Below, piece after piece: positions 15,241-22,520 of a stretch of 64,000 nucleotides of DNA (its first letter is position 1; the number at the start of each line of letters is the position of its first letter). Source of the DNA: Pseudomonas tohonis (GTDB taxonomy: Bacteria > Pseudomonadota > Gammaproteobacteria > Pseudomonadales > Pseudomonadaceae); the NCBI RefSeq assembly GCF_012767755.2, contig NZ_AP023189.1, forward strand, positions 2,668,001 to 2,732,000, written 5' to 3'. The position numbers and the translations under genes were made by a program. The notes below the pieces were generated by a model. The model saw nothing but the letters and a program-made list of their open reading frames with translations, was not told where the DNA came from and did not search any database.

Positions 15241-15316
15241 GCGGTCGGCCCTGTGCGGCGTCCGTGCCAGCAGGTATCGTGCGCACTTTCCCAGTTGTTC
15301 CCCAGGGTTTCGCCGC

Positions 15317-15892
15317 ATGACCTGCACCTTTCTCCGCGCCGCCATCCTCGGCCTCGGCGCCCTCTGTTCGGCCACCGCCTTCGCGCGGGTCGAGGTGGAG
15401 GCCGTCCAGCACAAGTCCGGCCCGATGCTGGTGGCCAAGGTTTCCGAAGACATCGCCCCCGGTGACTACGACACGCTGATCAAGGGCGTGCTCGGCAATC
15501 CAGGCACCTACGTGCGCAAGATCGTCCTGCTGGACAGCATCGGCGGCAGCGTGCCGGAGGCCATCCGCATGGGCCGCCTGCTGCGCGAGACCGGCTTCGA
15601 CGCACTGGTGCCGTCCACCGGCCTGTGCCAGGGCACCTGCGTCTACCTGCTGGCCGCCGGGCGCGGCAAGATCGTCAGCGGCTCGGTGGGCCTGCACCGC
15701 CCCTACTACGCCCACGGCGATTCCTCCCGCGACGAGGCGCTGTACAAGGGCGTGCGCTACAACTCCGCCGCCTATTTCAAGGAAATGAACATCCCGCCCA
15801 GCCTGCTGGAGGACATGCAGCGCACCGACCCCCGGCAGATGCGCGTGCTCTCGGCGGCGGAGCTGGCGCGCTACCGCCTCTCCGGGAAGTAG
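15317..15892 (+). CDS. secreted ClpP/crotonase-fold protein of unknown function
   Basis: A 191-residue protein with a signal peptide (about 1-24, ending AFA-R). The mature part has the features of the ClpP/crotonase fold used by periplasmic serine-protease-like proteins: LLDSIGGSVPEAIRMG, then GTCVYLLAAGRG, then VGLHRPYYAHG. These correspond to the oxyanion strand, the helix after the nucleophile, and the histidine segment, but the usual nucleophilic Ser is not obvious (the position reads C in GTCVYLL). It is likely exported. No partner gene is evident. It lies between two signalling genes in the same direction. Confidence 0.7.
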   Translation: MTCTFLRAAILGLGALCSATAFARVEVEAVQHKSGPMLVAKVSEDIAPGDYDTLIKGVLGNPGTYVRKIVLLDSIGGSVPEAIRMGRLLRETGFDALVPSTGLCQGTCVYLLAAGRGKIVSGSVGLHRPYYAHGDSSRDEALYKGVRYNSAAYFKEMNIPPSLLEDMQRTDPRQMRVLSAAELARYRLSGK

Positions 15893-15995
15893 CCCCGCGC
15901 CAGCCGACCAAACGCCCTGTCGGCGGGGGTTCCAGGCCCGCGGGCTTGCTGTATAAAAGCCATGGGCCATCACGCCGTCGCCGGAACATGCCGCC

Positions 15996-16973
15996 ATGAA
16001 AGACGAAGTCGAAACCACCAATGCGGTCTACAAGACGCTGCTGGAGTCCACCAGGGCGATCCCCTGGAAGATCGACTGGAAGACCATGACCTTCGCCTAC
16101 ATCGGCCCCCAGATCGAGGCACTGCTGGGCTGGAGCCCGTCCAGCTGGATCAGCGTCGACGACTGGGCCGAACGCATGCACCCCGAGGACCGCGACGCCG
16201 TGGTCGCCTTCTGCGTCTCGCAGTCCCAGGCCGGCACCGACCACGAGGCCGACTACCGCGCCCTCACCGCCGCCGGCGACTACGTGTGGATCCGCGATGT
16301 GGTGCACGTGATGCGCGACGAGGCGGGCGAGGTGCAAGCGCTGATCGGCTTCATGTTCGACATCAGCGAGCGCAAGCACGCCGAGCAGAAGCTGGTGGAG
16401 CTGCAGAAGCAGCTGGAAGAGTTCTCCTACAAGGACGGCCTGACCGGCGTGGCCAACCGGCGCATGGTGGACTCGACCCTGGACGTGGAGTGGGCCAACG
16501 CTCAGCGCACCCGGCAGCCGCTGTCGCTGATCCTCCTCGATATCGACTACTTCAAGCAGTACAACGACCACTACGGCCACATCCAGGGCGACGACTGCCT
16601 GAAGAGCGTCGGCCAGGCGCTGAGCGAGGCCGCCAACCGCCCACGTGACCTCGTGGGGCGCTTCGGCGGCGAGGAGTTCGTCCTCATCCTCCCGGAAACC
16701 GACGCCGACGCCGCCCGCCAGGTGGCCGAGCGCTGCCGCCGCCTGCTGCGCGAGCGCTGCATCCCCCACGAGAAATCCGGGGTCGCCTCGCTGCTCACCG
16801 TCAGCCTCGGCGTCGGCACCATCATCCCCACCCAGCACGACCAGGCGCTTGCCTTCGTCGAATCCGTCGACCGCCTGCTGTACCGGGCCAAGCAGGGCGG
16901 CCGCAACCGCTTCGAAGCCGGCCAGTGGGCCGAGCCCGAGGCCCGGCAGGAACAGGGCGGAACAGCCTCCTAG
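15996..16973 (+). CDS. PAS-GGDEF diguanylate cyclase
   Basis: A 325-residue cytosolic protein. Residues about 10-130 form a PAS domain with a PAC tail (ALIGFMFDISERKHAEQ). A short coiled segment leads into the GGDEF domain from about 150. The active motif is GGEEF, preceded at five residues by an I-site RPRD, so it should make c-di-GMP with product inhibition. Sequence and length closely resemble PA0290 of P. aeruginosa. No EAL domain is present. Its promoter region (15893-15995) includes an AT-rich stretch TATAAAAG. A mobile element follows at 17031. Confidence 0.88.
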   Translation: MKDEVETTNAVYKTLLESTRAIPWKIDWKTMTFAYIGPQIEALLGWSPSSWISVDDWAERMHPEDRDAVVAFCVSQSQAGTDHEADYRALTAAGDYVWIRDVVHVMRDEAGEVQALIGFMFDISERKHAEQKLVELQKQLEEFSYKDGLTGVANRRMVDSTLDVEWANAQRTRQPLSLILLDIDYFKQYNDHYGHIQGDDCLKSVGQALSEAANRPRDLVGRFGGEEFVLILPETDADAARQVAERCRRLLRERCIPHEKSGVASLLTVSLGVGTIIPTQHDQALAFVESVDRLLYRAKQGGRNRFEAGQWAEPEARQEQGGTAS

Positions 16974-17030
16974 GCTGGCGCCGAGCGCAGCGAGGCCCAA
17001 CGCAGCGGCTTCGCCCTTTCGCGAATGAAT

Positions 17031-17527
17031 TGGCTCTGTCTGCGTTAAGAGTTGCTAGAAAATTTCAAGTCCAGCTGATTGCCGAGCTTTGCTGATACTT
17101 CCGGTTTCGCCCCCCGGGCGAGTCCCTTTTCCAATCGTTGAAAAGGAACCAAAAAACTTGCCCCTGCATACGGGTCTGGCTTCGCCAGACTCCCCTCGCT
17201 CCATCGTCGTTCCAGGGGCCCGCGCTGACGGGCCATCCCTGGCCCGGCAGCGCTCTCGCGACATCCATGTCGCTCAACCCCTTCCACGACGATTGCGCTC
17301 GGCCTCCTGAAAGGGGCTTTTTGCCGCTGCTCCAACATCGATGCTCAATACCTCACATTGATGTGCGCATCACCACCGGGTGAACGCCGCGGCTGGCGGC
17401 TTCCGTAGGATGGCGTAGAGCGAAGCGAAACCCATGCGGTGGGCGTTTCAGGAATCCCGAAAGTCCCTGAAAGCACCGTTCTTGAGCCTTCTCGTTGAAC
17501 CCACAACAGCTAACGCAGACCGAGCCA
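17031..17527 (+). mobile_element. REP-targeting MITE-like element, copy 2 (497 bp)
   Basis: Same length as copy 1. The left end reads TGGCTCTGTCTGCGTTA and the right end TAACGCAGACCGAGCCA. The flanks are the exact 8-bp direct repeat AATGAATT on both sides. Removing the element and one repeat restores a REP (TTTCGCGAATGAATTCGCTC). The hairpin GTCTGGCTTCGCCAGAC has a TTCG loop here where copy 3 has TGAA in an unchanged stem. Confidence 0.8.
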
Positions 17528-17639
17528 ATGAATTCGCTCCCACGGCGGAAGCGGGTGCACCTAATGCACGGCCTCGACCGCTGCGTAGGGTGGAGGTCGC
17601 TCTTCACCTCCACCAGCGGCGCCCACCCGGTTTCCAGCC

Positions 17640-17715
17640 GTAGGTTGGCGCCGAGCGCAGCGAGGCCCAACGCAGCGGCCTCCACCCTTTCGCGAATGAA
17701 TTCGCCCCTACGACC
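17640..17715. repeat. composite repeat: GTTGGCGCCGAGCGCAGCGA-type unit plus REP
   Basis: TAGGTTGGCGCCGAGCGCAG followed by CGAGGCCCAACGCAGCG and then the REP half CGCGAATGAATTCGCCCCTA. The same composite lies at 16974-17030, where copy 2 of the mobile element has interrupted its REP. Related units occur near 30560, 30720 and 31820. Confidence 0.65.
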
Positions 17716-17726
17716 CTGGCGGGGCC

Positions 17727-18101
17727 TTACGCGTCTACCGCCACTTGCACCGCCTCGCCGTTGAGCCGTGCCGGCCACACCCGCAGGCGCTGTTCGGGGT
17801 ATTCCACGCAGCTGCCGTCCTCCAGGCGGAAGTGCTGCTTGTACAGCGGCGAGGCGATCACCAGTTCGCCCTTGATGTGGCCGAGCAGGCCGCGGCCGAT
17901 GACGTTGGCGCCGGATTTCGGGTCGCGGTTCTCGATGGCGTAGAGGCGCTCGCCGTCCTCCGCCCCGGGCAGGAGGAAGAGGGCGACCTGGGCGCCATCG
18001 AGCCAGGCGACGACGCCGGAGTTGGCGACCAGGTCGCGGGCTGCGCAGAGCGTGCGCCAGGTGGGCTGGGACGTGGTTCGCAGGGCGTGGGGCTGGCTCA
18101 T
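17727..18101 (-). CDS. nirD: nitrite reductase (NADH) small subunit
   Basis: A 124-residue Rieske-fold small subunit of assimilatory NADH nitrite reductase. It has the NirD segments WLDGAQVALFLLP, LYAIENRDPKSGANVIGRG and SPLYKQHFRLEDGSC; as usual in NirD, the Rieske cluster cysteines are absent. Its ATG overlaps the nirB stop by one base (TGATG), so it is translated by coupling. With NirB it reduces nitrite to ammonium in the cytosol. Confidence 0.92.
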   Translation of the reverse strand: MSQPHALRTTSQPTWRTLCAARDLVANSGVVAWLDGAQVALFLLPGAEDGERLYAIENRDPKSGANVIGRGLLGHIKGELVIASPLYKQHFRLEDGSCVEYPEQRLRVWPARLNGEAVQVAVDA

Positions 18102-20659
18102 CAATTCACCTCCTCGGTGACGGGTATCAGGTGGAGTTCGCTGGCGGTCGCCGGCCGGCGCTGGCCGCGTTCGCGGACGAAGTGGATGTCGGGGTCGCCG
18201 CGCTGGTCGTTGACGAAGGTGCGGAAGCGCTTGAGCTTCTCCGGGTCCTTCAGGGCATTGGCCCATTCGCATTCGTAGCGGTCGATTACCTGCTGCATCT
18301 GCGCCTCCAGCTCGGCGCCCAGGCCCAGGCTGTCGTCGAGGATCACCGCCTTGAGGTAGTCCAGCCCGCCCTCCAGGCCCTCGCGCCACACCGAGGTGCG
18401 CTGCAGCTTGTCGGCGGTGCGCACGTAGAACATCAGGAAGCGGTCGATGGCGCGCACCAGGGCCTCGTCGTCGAGGTCGGTGGCCAGCAGCTCGGCATGG
18501 CGCGGGCGCATGCCGCCGTTGCCGCAGACGTAGAGGTTCCAGCCCTTGTCGGTGGCGATCACGCCGACGTCCTTGCTCTGCGCCTCGGCGCATTCACGGG
18601 TGCAGCCGGAGACGGCGAACTTGATCTTGTGCGGCGAGCGCAGGCCCTTGTAGCGGTTCTCCAGGTGCAGGGCCATGGCCACGCTGTCCTGCACGCCGTA
18701 GCGGCACCAGGTGCTGCCGACGCAGGATTTGACCGTGCGCAGGGACTTGCCGTAGGCATGCCCGGTCTCGAAGCCCGCCTCGATCAGCTCGCCCCAGATA
18801 TCCGGCAGCTCGTGCAGCTGGGCGCCGAACAGGTCGATGCGCTGGCCGCCGGTGATCTTGGTATACAGATCGTATTTTTTTGCCACCTGGCCGAGGACGA
18901 TGAGCTTGTCCGGGGTGATCTCGCCGCCGGCGATGCGCGGCACGATGGAGTAGGTGCCGTTCTTCTGCATGTTGGCCATGAAGGTGTCGTTGGTGTCCTG
19001 CAGCGGCACCAGCAGCGGGTCGGTGATCGACTGGTTCCAGCAGGACGCCAGGATCGAGCCCACCGCCGGCTTGCAGATGTCGCAGCCGGTGTGGCCACGG
19101 CCATGGCGGGCCAGCAGTTCCTCGAAGCTGCGGATGCCTTCCACCCGCACCATCGCGTAGAGCGCCTGGCGGGTGTGGGCGAAGTGCTCGCACAGGCTCG
19201 TGTCGACGGCCACGCCACGGGCGCCCAGCTCGTGCTCGAAGACCTGCTTGAGCAGCGCGGCGCAGCCCCCGCAGCCGGTGGCGGCCTTGGTCCGCGCCTT
19301 CAGCTCGCCCAGGTCGGTGCAGCCTTCGTCCACCGCGCCGCACACCGCGCCCTTGCTGACGTTGTGGCAGGAGCACAGGGTCGCGCTGGCCGGCAGGGCG
19401 TCGGCGCCCAGGGCCGGTGCGCCCTCGGAGCGGGGCAGGATCAGGCTCGACGGGTCCCGGGGCGGCTCGATGCCGTTCTGCGCGTACTGCAGCAGGGTGT
19501 CGTAGTAGCTGTTGTCGCCCACCAGCACCGCCCCCAGCACCCGCTTGCCGTCGGCGGACACCACCAGGCGCCGGTAGCTGGCGCTGGCCTCGTCGATGAA
19601 ACGGTAGCTGCGCGCACCGGGCGTGGCGGCGTGGGCATCGCCGATGGAGCCGACGTCCACGCCCAGCAGCTTGAGCTTGGTGGACAGGTCGGCGCCGGTG
19701 AAGGGCTCGTGGGGCTGGCCGGCCAGCAGCGCGGCGAGGTTGCGCGCCATGGCGTAGCCAGGGGCGACCAGGCCGAAGACGCTGCCGTTCCAGGAGGCGC
19801 ACTCGCCGATGGCGAAGATCGCCGGGTCGCTGGTGCGGCAGTCGTTGTCGATCGCCACGCCGCCGCGCGGGGCGATCTCCAGGCCGGCGGCGCGGCCGAG
19901 GGCGTCCTGCGGGCGGATGCCGGCGGAGAAGACAATCAGGTCGGTCTCGAGGAATTCGCCGTCGTTGAACCGCATGCGGTAGGCGTATTCCTCGCCGACG
20001 ACGATCTCCTGGGTGGCACGGGCCAGGTGCACGCCCACCCCAAGGGCCTCGATGCGGGCGCGCAGGGCGTCGCCGCCATCGGCATCCAGCTGCACCGGCA
20101 TCAGCCGTGGGGCGAACTCCACCACATGGGCTTCCAGGCCCAGGGACTTCAGCGCGTTGGCCGCTTCCAGGCCGAGCAGGCCGCCGCCCACCACCACGCC
20201 ACGCCGGGCGCAGGCGGCGGCCTCGCGGATGCCGTCGAGGTCGTCGAGGGTGCGGTAGACCAGGCGCGAGCGGCCCTCGGCACCGGGGATCGGCGGCACG
20301 AAGGGGTAGGAGCCGGTGGCCAGCACCAGGCGATCGTAGGGTTGGCGGCCCTCGGCGGTGACCACTTCGCGGCGTTCGCGGTCGATCTCCAGCACCGGCA
20401 CGCCCAGGTGCAGGTGCACGCCGTGGCGGGCATGGAGGCCGGGCTCGCCCAGGGCCAGGGCCCCGGCGTCCTTGCCGGTGAAGTATTCGGAGAGGTGCAC
20501 GCGGTCGTAGGCGCGCTGGCGCTCCTCGCCGTAGACATGCACCTGGTAGCGCGCCAGGGCACCGCGTTCGATCAACTGCTCCACGCAGTGGTGACCGACC
20601 ATGCCGTTGCCGATGACGACCAGGATCTCGCTTTTGATCGGGGTGACGATGGCGTTCAT
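18101..20659 (-). CDS. nirB: nitrite reductase (NADH) large subunit
   Basis: An 852-residue large subunit, normal for NirB. Domains in order: a pyridine-nucleotide/FAD oxidoreductase (about 1-300, with VIGNGMVGHHCVE and a second GGGLLGLEAAN), a BFD-like [2Fe-2S] domain (LCSCHNVSKG and GCGGC, about 425-490), and a sulfite/nitrite reductase domain whose siroheme-4Fe4S cysteines are in CVGSTWC (C646, C652) and SGCTRECAEA. Electrons pass from NADH to nitrite, giving ammonium for assimilation. The start at 20659 follows AGGAAGG. The promoter is of the sigma-54 type and the roughly 210-base leader holds an ANTAR-type antiterminator, so expression should need NtrC plus a NasT-like protein (neither is in this window). 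Confidence 0.95.
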   Translation of the reverse strand: MNAIVTPIKSEILVVIGNGMVGHHCVEQLIERGALARYQVHVYGEERQRAYDRVHLSEYFTGKDAGALALGEPGLHARHGVHLHLGVPVLEIDRERREVVTAEGRQPYDRLVLATGSYPFVPPIPGAEGRSRLVYRTLDDLDGIREAAACARRGVVVGGGLLGLEAANALKSLGLEAHVVEFAPRLMPVQLDADGGDALRARIEALGVGVHLARATQEIVVGEEYAYRMRFNDGEFLETDLIVFSAGIRPQDALGRAAGLEIAPRGGVAIDNDCRTSDPAIFAIGECASWNGSVFGLVAPGYAMARNLAALLAGQPHEPFTGADLSTKLKLLGVDVGSIGDAHAATPGARSYRFIDEASASYRRLVVSADGKRVLGAVLVGDNSYYDTLLQYAQNGIEPPRDPSSLILPRSEGAPALGADALPASATLCSCHNVSKGAVCGAVDEGCTDLGELKARTKAATGCGGCAALLKQVFEHELGARGVAVDTSLCEHFAHTRQALYAMVRVEGIRSFEELLARHGRGHTGCDICKPAVGSILASCWNQSITDPLLVPLQDTNDTFMANMQKNGTYSIVPRIAGGEITPDKLIVLGQVAKKYDLYTKITGGQRIDLFGAQLHELPDIWGELIEAGFETGHAYGKSLRTVKSCVGSTWCRYGVQDSVAMALHLENRYKGLRSPHKIKFAVSGCTRECAEAQSKDVGVIATDKGWNLYVCGNGGMRPRHAELLATDLDDEALVRAIDRFLMFYVRTADKLQRTSVWREGLEGGLDYLKAVILDDSLGLGAELEAQMQQVIDRYECEWANALKDPEKLKRFRTFVNDQRGDPDIHFVRERGQRRPATASELHLIPVTEEVN

Positions 20660-20707
20660 GAGCCTTCCTCTGTCGAAGCCGCTGCCAGGGCCTGCGGAAA
20701 AAAATGC

Positions 20708-20746
20708 AAAAAAAAGCGCCTGGAACCGTCGAGCGGCTCCAGGCGC
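20708..20746 (-). terminator. intrinsic terminator in the nirBD leader
   Basis: On the minus strand, GCGCCTGGAGCCG pairs with CGGTTCCAGGCGC (one mismatch), followed by eight T. It lies 49 bases before the nirB start and would stop transcription unless the overlapping hairpin at 20739-20756 is stabilised. Confidence 0.85.
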
Positions 20747-20798
20747 CTTTGCCTGGGATTCGTGGGTGTCGGGGAGGGCCGTGCGGGCTCCGTTGCCC
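20739..20798 (-). promoter_or_regulatory. ANTAR-type antitermination hairpins of the nirBD leader
   Basis: Hairpin P2 (20756 to 20739) is CCAGGC-AAAGGC-GCCTGG: a perfect six-base-pair stem with a hexaloop carrying A at position 1 and G at position 4, the hallmark of ANTAR protein targets. Hairpin P1 (20798 to 20785) is GGGC-AACGGA-GCCC, again with A1 and G4 in a six-base loop. The 3' side of P2 overlaps the 5' arm of the terminator, so the two structures are mutually exclusive. This is the layout known for NasR/NasT control of nitrate and nitrite assimilation. Confidence 0.85.
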
Positions 20799-20880
20799 TG
20801 GCCATCCGTCCCGCTGTGCTGGGTCATCGGCGACCGCGCGGGAGACCCCGAGGGAGAAATCCAGCGGGGTCGACCAGGGA

Positions 20881-20900
20881 AAAGCAGGTTGCATGCCAGT
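20881..20900 (-). promoter_or_regulatory. sigma-54 promoter of nirBD
   Basis: The minus strand reads CTGGCATGCAACCTGCTTT with GG (20897-20896) and GC (20885-20884) separated by ten bases. The transcript would start near 20872, giving a leader of about 210 bases. The region from 20900 to 21061 shows no further gene and may hold NtrC sites. Confidence 0.8.
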
Positions 20901-21061
20901 TGCGTGAAAGGGGTGCGGCGGGGCGGGCGCGGCCCTTGCGGGGCAAGGTGCGCGGGGCTTGCCGTGGCGGTGGAGTCAGGCCGCGAACGTGGCGGCCGGC
21001 TGAACCATGATGGGGCGCCGGGGCACGCCGGTCCCCGTTTTGGAGCGGCGCGCCGGGGCGG

Positions 21062-21349
21062 TCAGTTGAGCAGGTCGGGGTCGAGCATGTCGCATTCGAA
21101 GCTCAGCCAGCCGCCTTCGGCATTGGCGTCGCCACCGGTGATCGGGCCGTAGTAGGTGAGGCCGATGTCCAAGGTGATGCAGACGTGGGTCGGCTCGTCC
21201 GGGGCCGCCAGCTGGCCCTTGAAGTGCACCTTCATCACGCCCGGGGAGACGGTCTCCAGGCCGATGTCCACGCGGGCATTGTCCACCGCCTCGGCTTCGC
21301 GCCCGAAGTGTTCGGCGCTGACGGTCAGGGTGGCGGTGTCTTGGTACAT
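21062..21349 (-). CDS. conserved-looking small protein of unknown function
   Basis: A 95-residue protein without signal peptide or membrane segment. It is acidic and predicted to be mostly beta (TATLTVSAEHF, VMKVHFKGQL, VCITLDIGLTYY). The start at 21349 has GGAG at eight bases. I do not recognise the family. It lies upstream of the nirBD promoter in the same direction but is separated from it by the long leader region, so it is probably an independent gene. Confidence 0.65.
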   Translation of the reverse strand: MYQDTATLTVSAEHFGREAEAVDNARVDIGLETVSPGVMKVHFKGQLAAPDEPTHVCITLDIGLTYYGPITGGDANAEGGWLSFECDMLDPDLLN

Positions 21350-21521
21350 GCAGGGTCTCCAGCGATAGGCGCGCGCCCGGGGGCGAAAGGCCGCCAGGGT
21401 AATCCAGCGTCGCGGGCGCGGCCATCGCCGGATGAAAAAAACGCGACTCCGCGCGTCAGATAGGCCGAACCCCCGCCGCCGTCGCCTCTCGAACCCTCTA
21501 CAGCCACAGAGGAGAGGCGTC

Positions 21522-21785
21522 ATGACCCAACAGGGCAAAACCGACCCCACGAACCGGCTCCGGCGTGACTCGCCCGAGGAGCGCCGCGGCCTGCCGGGCT
21601 ACCCGAAAGAGCGCGATGGCGAGCGCGCGCGGCGCCAGGTGGGCGACGAGCTGGGCTTCGACCCCGACTCCCCCGACCTCGCCGACCCGCAGGTCGACCC
21701 GCCCGGGCCGCCGCAGGTCCCCACCGGCGGCGACCACCCGGACAGCCCACGCGCCCCCGGCAAGCAGTACCCGCCCTACGATTGA
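21522..21785 (+). CDS. small disordered Pro/Asp-rich protein
   Basis: An 87-residue hydrophilic protein, rich in Pro, Asp, Arg and Gly with no hydrophobic core. The second half is a run of PD, PP and DP pairs, so it is likely intrinsically disordered. A strong GGAGAGG ribosome-binding site (21510-21517) supports real translation. It is divergent from the gene at 21062-21349. Function unknown. Confidence 0.6.
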   Translation: MTQQGKTDPTNRLRRDSPEERRGLPGYPKERDGERARRQVGDELGFDPDSPDLADPQVDPPGPPQVPTGGDHPDSPRAPGKQYPPYD

Positions 21786-21926
21786 CGCTCCGGGCCGGTG
21801 AGCGTGGTCGACGACCCTTTCGCTCGCGGCCCGCCCAACTGCGTCTTCGCACCGCCCTTGCGCTGTTCCGATTGGCTTCTAGTCTGTTGCTTTCCGGAGT
21901 TTCACCAGCACAAGGAGCGATATGTC

Positions 21927-22388
21927 ATGCCGGATTACTACGATGAAGACGGAAACAAACACACCCTGCTGGACTGGCCCGGTACCTCGTACAAGGCCCA
22001 GGTGATCAATAACGCCTATAGAACGGGCAATTTCTTCGTGGAGTCGGTGCGGGGCCAGCAGCTCGTTTTCTTTCGCTGCGCCTGGTGCGGCTACCCCGTC
22101 TCGTCCTCGGGGGTCGAGGGCGATCACGTGGTCAATCAGCAAATGGGGCGGGCGCCGAAACGCAAGAGCCTGGGCAAGCACGACATCGACTACAGGGAAG
22201 TCCGCGGACTGTTCGAGGATGCCGAGGGCTGGCAAAACGATGACGGCAGCGCCTGGAATCTGGTGCTGTCCTGCTCCGAGTGCAATGGCGGCTCCCGCAA
22301 CCGCAAGCGTAGGGCGACCCGCAGCACCTATCGCGGCGATCGTGATAACCAGGGGCCCCAGGGCGGCAGCGGTATCGGCGTCGCCTAG
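21927..22388 (+). CDS. orphan HNH-nuclease-like zinc protein
   Basis: A 153-residue protein with an HNH (beta-beta-alpha-metal) core: CAWC at about 50, then GDHVV (the catalytic His follows Asp), then WNLVLSCSECNGGSRNRK with the Asn and the second CxxC zinc pair. All expected residues are present, so it may cut DNA or RNA. The N-terminal 45 residues (acidic, DYYDEDGN) and the basic, low-complexity tail are not recognised. The start at 21927 follows AAGGAG at nine bases. No methylase, immunity gene or phage gene adjoins it, so its role (housekeeping, defence or toxin) is open. Confidence 0.75.
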   Translation: MPDYYDEDGNKHTLLDWPGTSYKAQVINNAYRTGNFFVESVRGQQLVFFRCAWCGYPVSSSGVEGDHVVNQQMGRAPKRKSLGKHDIDYREVRGLFEDAEGWQNDDGSAWNLVLSCSECNGGSRNRKRRATRSTYRGDRDNQGPQGGSGIGVA

Positions 22389-22423
22389 AGATGCAACGCG
22401 CATTGGTCACCGAACGTAGCCCC

Positions 22424-22490
22424 CTAGCCCGGGCTTCAGCCCGGGAGCGGCGGCGGGTGAGCGCTTCGCGAGCAGAGCTCGCTCCTGCGT
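22424..22490. repeat. palindromic intergenic repeats
   Basis: AGCCCGGGCTTCAGCCCGGG is followed by GCGCTTCGCGAGCAGAGCTC, two dispersed palindromic motifs that also occur elsewhere in the window (CCCGGGCTGAAGCCCGGG near 25674). They sit between convergent genes and may act as bidirectional transcription ends. Confidence 0.55.
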
Positions 22491-22520
22491 CAGAGCCCGC
22501 GGCGGGCGCCGTGCCCTGCC

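Noticed and set aside
20660..20827. N-terminal extension of nirB
   Set aside because: It would run through the leader hairpins and terminator; NirB normally begins near MNAIV and AGGAAGG precedes that ATG.
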